Shown: in pieces, positions 34,184-42,412 of the stretch
Numbering within the stretch: the stretch's first letter is position 1
Layout: each line of letters begins with the position of its first letter
Assembly (NCBI RefSeq): GCF_900403705.1
Contig: NZ_OUNR01000012.1
Span: 620,001 to 684,000 of the forward strand
Length of the DNA: 64,000 bases
Direction of reading: 5' to 3'
Source: Nitrospira lenta
Lineage (GTDB): Bacteria > Nitrospirota > Nitrospiria > Nitrospirales > Nitrospiraceae
The notes under the pieces: model-generated
Database searches by the model: none
Seen by the model: the letters and a program-made list of their open reading frames with translations, nothing else
Told to the model about the DNA's origin: nothing
Translations under genes and position numbers: made by a program

Positions 34184-35041
34184 TCAGAGGGGTTTGCGCG
34201 CTGCGACGATTCGCACGGCTATCGGGAAGACGATCCGGCCGCCGCGCGTGGACTGTGACGCGGCCTGGGTAATGCGCTGTTTCACATCTTGCTGCTGTGA
34301 CTCGGTCAGCTTGGCCATGAGATTCTGGACCGGCGCGGCGATCTCCATCAGGCTGGTGTAGTACTCGTCGGCGGACGCATACGACCATTCCGCCAGGAAC
34401 TCCTGGTCCGTCACATCGACGAGTCCAGCTTGCTGGAATAGGCCTGCGAGCTCGCCCGATTTGGCCAATCGAAAGATGCCCGGTGCGGTTGGATCCGGTG
34501 GTGGCAGGTCGATGACTTGTTTGATGGCGGCCATCGAGAGCCCAATCGAGGGGTTCTTCTCCGGCGCTGACCAGACGGCCGCCGCCACCCAGCTTCCGGG
34601 TTTGAGCACTCGCGCAATCTCCGATGCGGCCTTCGGAATCTCTGGGAGGAACATCAGGCAAAAGCGGCTGGTGACGGCGTCGAACGAGGCCGGCTCAAAC
34701 GGAAGACTCGTCACATCGCCGGTTTTGAACGAGACATTGGTCAGGCCGAGGCGTGTGGCCTTGCGAGTCGCAGCGGCCAGCATATGCTCGGCGAGGTCCA
34801 TGCCGACGACGCTACCGGTTGATCCGACGGTTTGCGCGCCCAGCAGAGCGGGGTAGCCGGTGCCGGAGCCGAGATCGAGAACGTGCATGCCTTCGTGAAG
34901 GCGGGCGTCGGCCACGAGCCGATGGTTCAGAAACGCCATCTGTTGATCGAAGAGACGATCCCATTTCTCCCAGCCGCCGGCGACGCGGTTCCAATCCTGA
35001 CGTTGACCTTCGATCATCTTGGCGTTATCGGGAGTCGGCAT
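34184..35041 (-). CDS. class I SAM-dependent methyltransferase (UbiE/Methyltransf_11 type)
   Basis: 285 residues. SAM motifs: HVLDLGSGTGYPALL, VVGMDLAEHMLAAATRKA, FKTGDVTSLPFEPASFDAV and RVLKPGSWVAAAVW. It is a soluble small-molecule methyltransferase of unknown substrate. It lies in a minus-strand row behind the MoaD-like gene (16 bases) and before the TfoX-like gene. Confidence 0.88.
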   Translation of the reverse strand: MPTPDNAKMIEGQRQDWNRVAGGWEKWDRLFDQQMAFLNHRLVADARLHEGMHVLDLGSGTGYPALLGAQTVGSTGSVVGMDLAEHMLAAATRKATRLGLTNVSFKTGDVTSLPFEPASFDAVTSRFCLMFLPEIPKAASEIARVLKPGSWVAAAVWSAPEKNPSIGLSMAAIKQVIDLPPPDPTAPGIFRLAKSGELAGLFQQAGLVDVTDQEFLAEWSYASADEYYTSLMEIAAPVQNLMAKLTESQQQDVKQRITQAASQSTRGGRIVFPIAVRIVAARKPL

Positions 35042-35057
35042 GGTGTCTCCTCTCAGG

Positions 35058-35318
35058 TTATCCGCCGCTGAGGGCGCAGACGATAGAGACAGTATCGCCG
35101 TTGCAGAGCGGCGCTGACAAGTCCTGGAGCTGCACGTCGTTTACGAAGATTCTGATGTGGGGCCTGATGGCGTCCTGCTCGGTGACGATACGAAACCGGA
35201 TGCCTGGAAAGCGATGATTCAGGGCTGCCAGTGCCTCCGCAAGCGTGGAGCCTTCTCCCTGCACCTCGCTCTGTTGTGCCGTGTAGGACCGCAAGGCGCT
35301 GGGAATATGGACTGTCAT
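35058..35318 (-). CDS. MoaD/ThiS-like ubiquitin-fold protein
   Basis: 86 residues. The beta-grasp pattern is VHIPSALRSYTA, GSTLAEALAALNHRFPGI, HIRIFVNDVQLQDL and DTVSIVCALSGG, ending in a di-Gly as in sulfur carriers MoaD and ThiS. ATG 35318 overlaps the end of the BNR-repeat gene by 4 bases. No moaE, thiG or E1-like gene is adjacent, so the role is not molybdopterin or thiamine synthesis by context. A partner function with the BNR protein is likely. Confidence 0.88.
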   Translation of the reverse strand: MTVHIPSALRSYTAQQSEVQGEGSTLAEALAALNHRFPGIRFRIVTEQDAIRPHIRIFVNDVQLQDLSAPLCNGDTVSIVCALSGG

Positions 35319-36472
35319 CGTCCGAATGTGGCCGCTTCCACGGAATAAATCTCCGGCAGATGCCGGGCGATGCAGGTCCAGGTGGTTCCTGCATTCCGAC
35401 TCGCCCAGATCTCGCCCTGCGTTGTGCCGACATACAGTCCGACGGCTTCGTACTGATCGTTCGTCATGGCCTGGCGTTTGACCGTCCACCAGGCATTCGA
35501 GCGCGGAAACCCTTTGTCCTGTCTGGTCCAGCTTTTCCCGCCGTTGCGGGTCACATAGGCGGCCGGTTTGCCGCCGAGGCTTACGCGCGGCCACACCGTT
35601 CCCCCATCCATCGGGAAGACCCAAGCGATGTCGGCGTTGTGCGGATGGACGACCATCGGAAACCCGACGTCGCCGACTTTCTTCGGCATGTTCTTCCCGA
35701 TCCGCACCCACTCATTGGAGGGCCGGTCGATGCGATAGATGCCGCAGTGATTTTGTTGGTAGAGCCGGTCCGGATTGCTTGGGCACTGCCGCATGCAATG
35801 GGGATCGTGATAGGTCACGACGGAGGCCTCAAAGCCATCGACCGTTTCCATGCCCTTGATGAGCGGCACAAAGGTCTTCCCGCCGTCTGTCGATTCGTGC
35901 ACACCGCCGCCGGACATGCCGAAGTAGAGATGCTGGGGATCGCGCGGGTCCACGATGATGGAGTGCAGCTTTGGCCCGTCCGGCGTGCCGTCCTGGACCG
36001 AGCCCATCCATTCGATGTACTGCGGGTCGTCGTTGATGGAGGAGAACGGTTTCCAGGTCGCGCCGCCGTCTTCCGAGCGGAAGAGGCCTTGTGGAGATGT
36101 TCCCGCGTACCAGACGTTCGGTTCGTTCGCATGGCAGGGTGTGAGCCAGAAGACATGGCCGACGGAGCGGCCTGTCCCGCCCTCGTCGGCTTTCTGAAAG
36201 GCCGGCGGCTTTGCGGCTTCTTTCCAGGTCCTGCCGCGGTCGGTCGACCGGAAAATCGTCGGGCCGAGATGGCCTGTGCTGGCCGCCATGAGTACGGTGC
36301 GCCGGTCACGCGGATCGGCGACGACGTGGTGGATGATGTGGCCGAGGAAGGCCGGCGCCGAGAGCTTCCAGGCCCGTCGGCTCGCATCGCTCTTGAGCGT
36401 GAACGCGCCTTTCCTGGTGCCGATCAGCAGGGTAACGGCACCGCTACTCACAGGGGATGGCGAGGATGTCAT
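35315..36472 (-). CDS. BNR/YVTN-repeat beta-propeller protein
   Basis: 385 residues. Several sialidase-type Asp-box repeats are visible (IFRSTDRGRTWKEA, LFRSEDGGATWKPF, VHESTDGGKTF, YVTRNGGKSWTRQ, IWASRNAGTTWTC), which build a beta-propeller. It has no signal peptide. ATG 36472 has GGAGG 6 bases upstream; a longer start would run into the lipoprotein gene. It overlaps the MoaD-like gene. Such proteins are often named exo-alpha-sialidase, but the catalytic residues of sialidases are not evident. Confidence 0.85.
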   Translation of the reverse strand: MTSSPSPVSSGAVTLLIGTRKGAFTLKSDASRRAWKLSAPAFLGHIIHHVVADPRDRRTVLMAASTGHLGPTIFRSTDRGRTWKEAAKPPAFQKADEGGTGRSVGHVFWLTPCHANEPNVWYAGTSPQGLFRSEDGGATWKPFSSINDDPQYIEWMGSVQDGTPDGPKLHSIIVDPRDPQHLYFGMSGGGVHESTDGGKTFVPLIKGMETVDGFEASVVTYHDPHCMRQCPSNPDRLYQQNHCGIYRIDRPSNEWVRIGKNMPKKVGDVGFPMVVHPHNADIAWVFPMDGGTVWPRVSLGGKPAAYVTRNGGKSWTRQDKGFPRSNAWWTVKRQAMTNDQYEAVGLYVGTTQGEIWASRNAGTTWTCIARHLPEIYSVEAATFGR

Positions 36473-36492
36473 TTCCGGCCTCCGTCCAACGA

Positions 36493-36927
36493 TTATTTCA
36501 ATGTCTGCAGCGTCTCCCGCAGCTCTTTCAATTCCGTTATGGAAAGATCCAGGTGCTGGTCGCGCTGCGGCTGGTCGTCTTTGAATTTCCACAACCGCCA
36601 GAAAATGGCGGTCAATTCCTTCTTGTGCGTCACCGCCAGATCGTAGGCGGGCGTCTTGGCTTGTTCCTTCGTCACGTCGCAAAATGAATCCAGCAGGGCA
36701 TGCAGCTGGTTATGGTAGTCGTCGAGCGCATTGTCCTTTCCTTTGCCGCCCTTGGCTTTCGCCGCGGTCGCTTCCATCATGTTCGTGAGGTTGATCATGG
36801 TGTCGACCCCGCTGGCGCCTTTCGCCTGCGCCGCATAGTCCCCGGCGCGGGGGTAGAAGAAATAACTACAGCCGCTGAGCGTCGTCAGCATCAGGGCCAC
36901 ACTCACTATTCCAATCATGCGTTGCAT
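36493..36927 (-). CDS. small lipoprotein of unknown function
   Basis: 144 residues. Lipobox LSGC (Cys20) after a hydrophobic signal; the rest is helical and charged (VDTMINLTNMMEATAAKAKG, then LDLSITELKELRETLQTLK), with one further Cys in SFCDVTKEQ. Not recognised as a named family. It lies 20 bases before the BNR gene and 73 bases after the DUF1579 gene. Confidence 0.8.
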   Translation of the reverse strand: MQRMIGIVSVALMLTTLSGCSYFFYPRAGDYAAQAKGASGVDTMINLTNMMEATAAKAKGGKGKDNALDDYHNQLHALLDSFCDVTKEQAKTPAYDLAVTHKKELTAIFWRLWKFKDDQPQRDQHLDLSITELKELRETLQTLK

Positions 36928-36966
36928 CTGAGGCCTCCCTTAGGTGATGGGGTTGAAGGCGTAGTC

Positions 36967-37000
36967 AACCACGCTGCCCACGCGAGGTCAACGTGGTTGG
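36967..37000. terminator. inverted repeat after the DUF1579 gene
   Basis: CAACCACG (36967-36974) and CGTGGTTG (36993-37000) form an 8-base stem directly at the end of the DUF1579 gene. No T run. It may attenuate rather than end the transcript. Confidence 0.4.
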
Positions 37001-37603
37001 TTATGGTTTCCGCGTATACACGATCTCCAGAAACTTCATCTCCTTGCTGCCGTGGCCGTGCGTTCCGTACATCTCGAACGTCTGATTGTTGCTGTCGATA
37101 ATCTTCCACACGGCCCGATGTGACATCTTGCCGCCGCCCGGCTCAGGGTGTGAGCCTTTCAGCGTGATGGTCTTGCCATCTGCATTGGCCGTTCCCTCCA
37201 TGATGAAGATTCCGGTTCCCATTGTATCGATCCAGGCCGTGACGTACTTCTTGGTCACATTGTCGTAGCCATCGATCCCGATGCCGGAGAAGGGCTGCCC
37301 CATCATCTGGGCGTGGTATTCCTGATACAAAAAGCGCCCGTCGAGCAGCATCTTCATCTCCGCCGTGCCGGTCGATTCTGTCGGTGGCTTGCCCGGCTCC
37401 ATCCATTCCTTGGTTGCGGTCGTCCAGCTGCCGGCGAGGCCGGCAAACAGTTTATGGGGTTCACCGGGCTGGGCCAGCTTCTGCCAGAGTTCCATCATGG
37501 CCTGCTGGTCCATCGGTTTCTCGTGTTTCTTTTCCTTCGCTATGACCGGAGTTGCAATCAACACGAGCGCTAGGCAGGTGAGGGGAATGAACGGTGCGCG
37601 CAT
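37001..37603 (-). CDS. secreted DUF1579 family protein
   Basis: 200 residues with a signal peptide (CLALVLIATPVIA) and the DUF1579 pattern: LAGSWTTATKEWMEPGKPP, LDGRFLYQEYHAQMMGQPFSG, GIDGYDNVTKKYVTAWIDT and AVWKIIDSNNQTFEMYG. Function unknown; the fold is lipocalin-like. It is preceded at 37789-37814 by a promoter-like element identical in layout to that before the YCII gene, so it may belong to the ECF42 regulon. Confidence 0.9.
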   Translation of the reverse strand: MRAPFIPLTCLALVLIATPVIAKEKKHEKPMDQQAMMELWQKLAQPGEPHKLFAGLAGSWTTATKEWMEPGKPPTESTGTAEMKMLLDGRFLYQEYHAQMMGQPFSGIGIDGYDNVTKKYVTAWIDTMGTGIFIMEGTANADGKTITLKGSHPEPGGGKMSHRAVWKIIDSNNQTFEMYGTHGHGSKEMKFLEIVYTRKP

Positions 37604-37618
37604 AGTGGCCTCCTTGGG

Positions 37619-37693
37619 TTAGTGCTTGGCCGATGGTTTCAGCTTGGGCAAGCCGGTGTCAAACATGGTGTCGATCATACTCATAAATCGCAT
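37619..37693 (-). CDS. 24-residue leader ORF (uncertain)
   Basis: A short frame with ATG 37693 encoding MRFMSMIDTMFDTGLPKLKP plus SAKH. AAGAGAAG lies 4 or so bases upstream. It sits between the ECF42-like promoter and the DUF1579 start, 15 bases from that start. The first residues resemble the beginning of YCII proteins (MRFM), so it could be a remnant. It is too short to prove. Confidence 0.35.
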   Translation of the reverse strand: MRFMSMIDTMFDTGLPKLKPSAKH

Positions 37694-37788
37694 GAGACTT
37701 CTCTTTACAGGCTGTGCCGCGCGTGCGTCCTGTGTCCGGCAATCGACGACAAATGAGATGGCGTCAGTGGACTTGAATTATACTATTC

Positions 37789-37814
37789 GTCGTCTTCGGC
37801 GTCTGAAATCGACA
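37789..37814 (-). promoter_or_regulatory. ECF42-type promoter-like element upstream of the DUF1579 row
   Basis: On the minus strand TGTCGA (37809-37814), 16 bases, CGAC (37789-37792). The bases after the -35 are TTTCAG, as in the copy before the YCII gene. Both hexamer and spacing match the reported ECF42 promoter consensus (TGTCGA and CG[A/T]C). It is about 185 bases from the DUF1579 start. Confidence 0.6.
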
Positions 37815-37827
37815 AGCGGCGCTCCGG

Positions 37828-39078
37828 TTAATCGAGCTCGGCCAGCCGTTTCTCAAGAAACCGCCGCTCCGGCTCCTGTTTTGTCAGCGCGAGGGCCCGT
37901 TCGTAGGAGATGCGGGCGTCTGCTGCCTGCCCCAGCCGCCGGCAAAAGTCGGCTCTGGTGGCATGGATCAGATGATAGTCTGCCAGCTCACCCCTTGTGA
38001 GGATGGCGTCCACCAGTGCGAGGCCTGCGGCGGGCCCGTCCCGCATCGCCACGGCCACGGCTCGGTTGAGTTCGACGACAGGGGAGGGCGCCGCGCGCAT
38101 CAACAGGTCATAGAGGGCGGCGATCTGCGCCCAATCGGTCATCGCGGCGCTCGGTGATTCCGCATGGATGGCGGCGATTGCCGCTTGTACGGTGTAGGGG
38201 CCGAACCGTCGTGACGCGAGGGCTCGTTCAACAAGCGAGAGGCCTTCCGTAATCAGTTCCCGGTCCCAGCGTTCACGATCCTGTTGATCCAGGAGAATGA
38301 TCTCGCCCGTGGCCGACGTCCGTGCCAGGCGTCGCGACTCGTGCAGCAGCATCAACGCCAGCAAGCCCATGACCTCCGGATCCGGCAACAGCTCCAGCAG
38401 CAGGCGCCCCAAACGGATCGCCTCGCCCGAGAGATCGGCTCGCGTGAGCGAGGCGCCGGCGGATGCGGAGTACCCTTCGTTGAAGACCAGATAGATGACA
38501 TGCAGGACCGAATCCAGCCGGTCCGGAAGTTCGGTTGGCGGCGGCACTTCATACGGAATGCGGGCGTCGCGAATTTTTGTCTTGGCGCGGACGATGCGTT
38601 GGGCCAGTGTGGTGGGGGACGACAGAAATTCGCGGGCGACTTCTTCGGTCGTGAGACCGCAGACCTCTCGCAATGTCAACGCTAGTTGTGCCTCGGGTTT
38701 GAGTGCCGGATGACAGCAGGTAAAGATCAAGCGCAGGCGGTCGTCTTCAATACGGTCTTCGTCTCGCTCAGGCGCCTCATCAGTCGCGGTTTCCATGTCT
38801 TTGGCGAGCTCGTGGAGCGATGCATCATAACGGGCGCGCCGTCGTAAGCCGTCGATTGCCTTGAACCGCCCGGTGGAAACGAGCCAGGCGCGCGGGTTGG
38901 CGGGGATGCCGTCACGCGCCCATTGTTCCATCGCGGCGGCGAAAGCTTCGTGCAGCGCTTCTTCGGCCAGGTCGAAATCCTTGAGTAGGCGGATAAGCGT
39001 CGCGAGGACTCGGCGCGACTCAGCGCGGTAGACTTCATCGGCTTTTGCCCGGGCCTGGATGGTTGGATCATCGCTCAT
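37828..39078 (-). CDS. ECF sigma factor, ECF42 (DGPF-associated) type
   Basis: 416 residues, much longer than ordinary ECF factors. The N-terminal half has sigma regions 2 ([61 protein letters not shown]) and 4 ([37 protein letters not shown]). The C-terminal half is a TPR-like extension (DUF6596 type). This layout plus the adjacent YCII/DGPF gene 10 bases upstream is the mark of the ECF42 group. No anti-sigma factor is adjacent, as is usual for the group; activity may be set by the C-terminal domain. Confidence 0.9.
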   Translation of the reverse strand: MSDDPTIQARAKADEVYRAESRRVLATLIRLLKDFDLAEEALHEAFAAAMEQWARDGIPANPRAWLVSTGRFKAIDGLRRRARYDASLHELAKDMETATDEAPERDEDRIEDDRLRLIFTCCHPALKPEAQLALTLREVCGLTTEEVAREFLSSPTTLAQRIVRAKTKIRDARIPYEVPPPTELPDRLDSVLHVIYLVFNEGYSASAGASLTRADLSGEAIRLGRLLLELLPDPEVMGLLALMLLHESRRLARTSATGEIILLDQQDRERWDRELITEGLSLVERALASRRFGPYTVQAAIAAIHAESPSAAMTDWAQIAALYDLLMRAAPSPVVELNRAVAVAMRDGPAAGLALVDAILTRGELADYHLIHATRADFCRRLGQAADARISYERALALTKQEPERRFLEKRLAELD

Positions 39079-39088
39079 CGCTGGTCCC

Positions 39089-39445
39089 TCAGGCGCAGCC
39101 GCCTTCCTTCATCGGCCGCACTTCGACACTGCCGTACCGGGCGGCCGGGAAATGCGAGGCGATGCGGATCGCATCGTTCAGATCCGGCACATCGAGCATG
39201 AGAAATCCGCCCAGCTGTTCCTTCGTTTCGGCAAACGGCCCGTCGGTCGTCGAGGCCTTCCCTTCGCGGACTCGGACGGTCGTGGCGGTCTCCACCGGAT
39301 GGAGCGGGGAGGCAGCCAGCAGCTGGCCGACCTTCTGCAACCGGTCGCAGTAGGCCATGGATTCGTCCGAGAGCGCAATTCGCTCGGGGCTCGGCAGGGC
39401 ATGGAGGATTTGTTCTTCGATATAGATCAGACAAAGGTATTTCAT
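39089..39445 (-). CDS. YCII/DGPF domain protein
   Basis: 118 residues from the ATG at 39445 (GGGAGC 6 bases upstream). The DGPF signature is seen in [18 protein letters not shown], with [11 protein letters not shown] at the start and [19 protein letters not shown] later. YCII proteins fold as ferredoxin-like dimers of unknown function; they are the conserved partner and target of ECF42 sigma factors. It is first in the YCII-ECF unit and carries the promoter-like element upstream. Confidence 0.9.
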   Translation of the reverse strand: MKYLCLIYIEEQILHALPSPERIALSDESMAYCDRLQKVGQLLAASPLHPVETATTVRVREGKASTTDGPFAETKEQLGGFLMLDVPDLNDAIRIASHFPAARYGSVEVRPMKEGGCA

Positions 39446-39507
39446 GGTGTGCTCCCAGGGGTGATGGGTGGTGTGCCACATGACCGGATATCAGTCTCTG
39501 CCGGATA

Positions 39508-39533
39508 GTCGTCCTGGGGCGCTGAAATCGACA
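39508..39533 (-). promoter_or_regulatory. ECF42-type promoter-like element upstream of the YCII-sigma pair
   Basis: On the minus strand TGTCGA (39528-39533), then 16 bases beginning TTTCAG, then CGAC (39508-39511), about 63 bases before the YCII start. It has the same layout as the element at 37789-37814. This implies autoregulation by the ECF42 factor. Confidence 0.65.
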
Positions 39534-39788
39534 AGGGTCTGTTTGATGCCGGTCCAATATAAAAGGGGAGAGGGTTTCACCGCCAGTCTGAAGATGTCTG
39601 GAGAAGAAACCCATTGAAGTATCGAGGGAATCCCGTTTCGGTATCGAGCCGGATAAGCGTAGGGTAGAACAAGATGTCGGTGTCCGGTGCGTAGAGTACG
39701 TAGAATTCTGCACAAACACACAAATTCATTCACGAACTGAGAACAGTTGTGTAGAGTCGGCACAGTGAATCGAACGAAAGGACGTCTG

Positions 39789-40172
39789 ATGAAGGCTGCC
39801 ACAATAATGCCGACGGAGTTGTTTCTCGATATTCGCGAACATACCCGGATGCGCGTGCCGGTTCCCTTCTCTTGCGCGCTGGCGGAGAAGGCGCGGCCGC
39901 GCTGGTTTGCGAAAAAGCGGGCCGGCCTCGGCGTGGTGTACGATGTGTCGCTCAAAGGCGCCCGGGTTACCAGTGAAGCCTCGATACATCCGGGTGATCA
40001 GGTCACGGTATTGTTGCGGTTGCCGGAACAAGTGGCTCCGTTGGCGGTTGAGCGGGCGACCGTTCGATGGGCCAAGGACCAGACCTTCGGACTTGAGTTC
40101 ATGCATCTGACGTCCACCGCGGCGACACGGCTGAAGCGCTTTCTCTCCATGCAAGCCCACCTGGTGGCGTGA
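39789..40172 (+). CDS. PilZ domain protein
   Basis: 127 residues. REHTRMRVPVPF (residues 16-27) and DVSLKGARV (52-60) match the RxxxR and DxSxxG motifs that bind cyclic di-GMP. FGLEFMHLTSTAATRLKRFL closes the domain. ATG 39789 has AAGGACG about 6 bases upstream. It is a stand-alone cytosolic receptor; target unknown. Confidence 0.88.
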   Translation: MKAATIMPTELFLDIREHTRMRVPVPFSCALAEKARPRWFAKKRAGLGVVYDVSLKGARVTSEASIHPGDQVTVLLRLPEQVAPLAVERATVRWAKDQTFGLEFMHLTSTAATRLKRFLSMQAHLVA

Positions 40173-40323
40173 GCCCTCCCGGCATTCGATGGTCCGCTGA
40201 AGAGGCTCCGCTTTTGCCGGCCCAAAGACGGGGATACGGGCGCGTGATTTAGTTGACTCTTTCTCCTTCCATCAGTAGCCTGCGCCCGGGTCCTGCGTTC
40301 CGGCAGATTGCGAAAGGCATGCG

Positions 40324-41932
40324 ATGGACGGTCTGCATCATCTCGAGATAGTCATCTTATTACTGGCGGTGGTTCTGTTGCTGACCACCCTCGCAGAGAA
40401 GCTCGTCATTCCCTACCCCATTCTGTTAGTCATCGGCGGTTTGATCCTCGGACTGATTCCGGGGATTCCCACGGTCACGCTCAGCCCTGATCTAGTCTTT
40501 CTCGTGTTCCTTCCGCCCATCCTGTCGGCGGCCGCCTACTTTACGTCCTGGCGGGAGTTTAAACAGAATCTTCGTCCGATTTCATGGCTGGCGGTTGGGC
40601 TGGTTGTGGTCACGACGGCGGTGGTCGCGATCGTGACGCGCGCGGTGCTGCCGGGCCTTGGATGGGCCGAAGCCATTGCGTTGGGCGCCATTGTCTCTCC
40701 GCCGGATGCGGTCTCGGCCACCGCCATCGGGAAACGGTTGCGCATTCCCCCGCCGCGTGGTGACGATTCTGGAAGGCGAAAGCTTGGTGAACGATGCGAC
40801 CGCGCTGGTGTTGTATCGCGCGGCCGTCGGGGCCGCGATCGGCGGGAGTTTCGTGCTGGGCGACGCGCTGCTGCACTTTGTGTTCGCCGCTGTCGGGGGG
40901 GTGGCGATTGGGATCGCTGTTGGACTGGCCTCGCGCTGGGCGGTTCGCGGGGCAACCGACAGTTTCACGGAGGTCGCCATTACGCTGGTTACGCCCTATG
41001 TGGCGTGGGTGTTGGGCGAAGTGACGCATGTTTCGTCGGTGCTGGCCTGTGTGGCCGTCGGATTGTATGTGCGGCAGCATTTTAGCTCGGCGGTTGCCCC
41101 GGCGACGCGGCTGCAGGCGCAGGCGGTCTGGGATCTGCTGATCTTTGTGCTGAACGGGTTTATTTTCATTTTGATCGGGCTCCAGCTTGGCGCCTTGCGT
41201 ACGGCTATCCCGGCCGGTGGGTTCGGCACGGTCTTGATGGCCGGCGCGACGGTCAGCCTGGCGGTGATTGTCGTGCGTCTCTTCTGGGTGCCGGTGGCGG
41301 CGGCGCTGCCCCGGCTGTTGAGCGCAAAGTTGCGGGCCCGCGATCCGATGCCTCCCTGGCCGAATATTTTCGTCACGGCCTGGACCGGCATGCGCGGAAT
41401 CGTCACGCTGGCGGCGGCGTTGGCGCTGCCGGTGACGACGGCATCCGGCGCCCCGTTTCCGTTTCGCGCGGAGATCATCTTGATCAGTTTTTCCGTGATC
41501 CTTGTGACGCTGGTTCTCCAGGGCCTTTCGCTGACGCCGATCATCCGCTGGTTGCATCTGAAGGAAGATAGCAGTCTCGAACAGGAAGAAAGACTCGCGC
41601 GTGGGGAGGCGGCTTCGGCGGCGTTGAGGCGATTGGACGGATTGGCCGGGGAGAGTGGCGTCCTGGTGGAGCCTGTCGAGCGCCTGCGGGCCCATTACAA
41701 TATGCAACTCAAGCGGTTTGCCGGATCCAGCCCTGTCGACAAGGAGTATTCGCTTGAGATGGGGGAGCAGTTTCGGCAGCTGCGGCATGACACGTTGACC
41801 GCCGAACGGCTTCGGCTGATTCAATTGCGAAACGCGGGTACGATCAGCGATGAGGTCTTGCACCGGCTCGAACGGGAACTCGATGTCGAAGCGCTGCGCA
41901 CCGGTATCGGTGAGCGCCGTGTGAAGCGATGA
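40324..41932 (+). pseudogene. CPA1-type Na+/H+ antiporter with a +1 frameshift
   Basis: Two overlapping frames together make one CPA1 antiporter of about 536 residues. The first (from ATG 40324, AAAGG 6-7 bases upstream) encodes the N-terminal membrane helices to SPPDAVSATAIGKRLRIP. The second, one frame over, carries on with RRVVTILEGESLVNDATALV and the remaining helices plus a cytosolic tail. The shift lies in a run of five C at 40747-40751; four C would restore the frame. It could be a real mutation or a sequencing error. All typical membrane blocks are otherwise intact, which favours recent damage or an error. Confidence 0.85.
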
Positions 41933-42412
41933 ACGGATAACCGGCCGTTCAATGTGACCGCTGCCGCCCGCCTTTTCCTCACCTGCTTTTTTGAGCCAGT
42001 TCCTCACACGTCGTCTGCCTTGATCGGAATCGGCACACTCCCGAGCAGACGGATCGACCACCCCGCATCACGGGATGGTATGCGCTGGGCTAACGCCGGT
42101 ATCGAGCTTCGTGTTTGTTCAATGGGGACGGGGCGCGAGCCAGAATCGGAACCAGTTGCATGTGGCCTGGTTCACTTTTGTCGAGTGTGGGATAGAGCAT
42201 TGGCCAAGATTGAATACAGTTCTCCGTCCGACACTGCTGGCGGGGAGAGGGATTCTGTTGTTTGGCGTGTAAAATACGCTAAGGGTTTCCTTGAATGGCG
42301 CACGGTGCAGGTATTGCATGATCTAGGGCCGCAAATCTGAGTTCCGGGGGTTGATGGGCGCACTTCGGAATCTGAGACTCACTCACCATTTCTAAAGGAA
42401 GGGGGCGTCCGT
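41933..42412. other. 480 bases without a supported gene
   Basis: No frame here has both a ribosome site and family-like sequence. TGAACGG/CCGTTCA (41930-41951) at the antiporter stop forms a 7-base stem that may act as a weak terminator. The last 20 bases hold the A/G-rich ribosome site of the peroxidase. Confidence 0.5.

Noticed and set aside
40740-40760. Programmed frameshift in the antiporter
   Set aside because: A C run alone without a slippery heptamer or a following pseudoknot gives no support; a mutation or read error is simpler.
40610-42061. 483-codon minus-strand frame over the antiporter
   Set aside because: Antisense to a clear membrane protein and made of Arg/His/Gln-rich low-complexity sequence; the long frame is a by-product of G+C-rich codon use.
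41954-42340. 128-codon frame after the antiporter
   Set aside because: Starts without ribosome site, mixed low-similarity sequence; the stretch is treated as non-coding.
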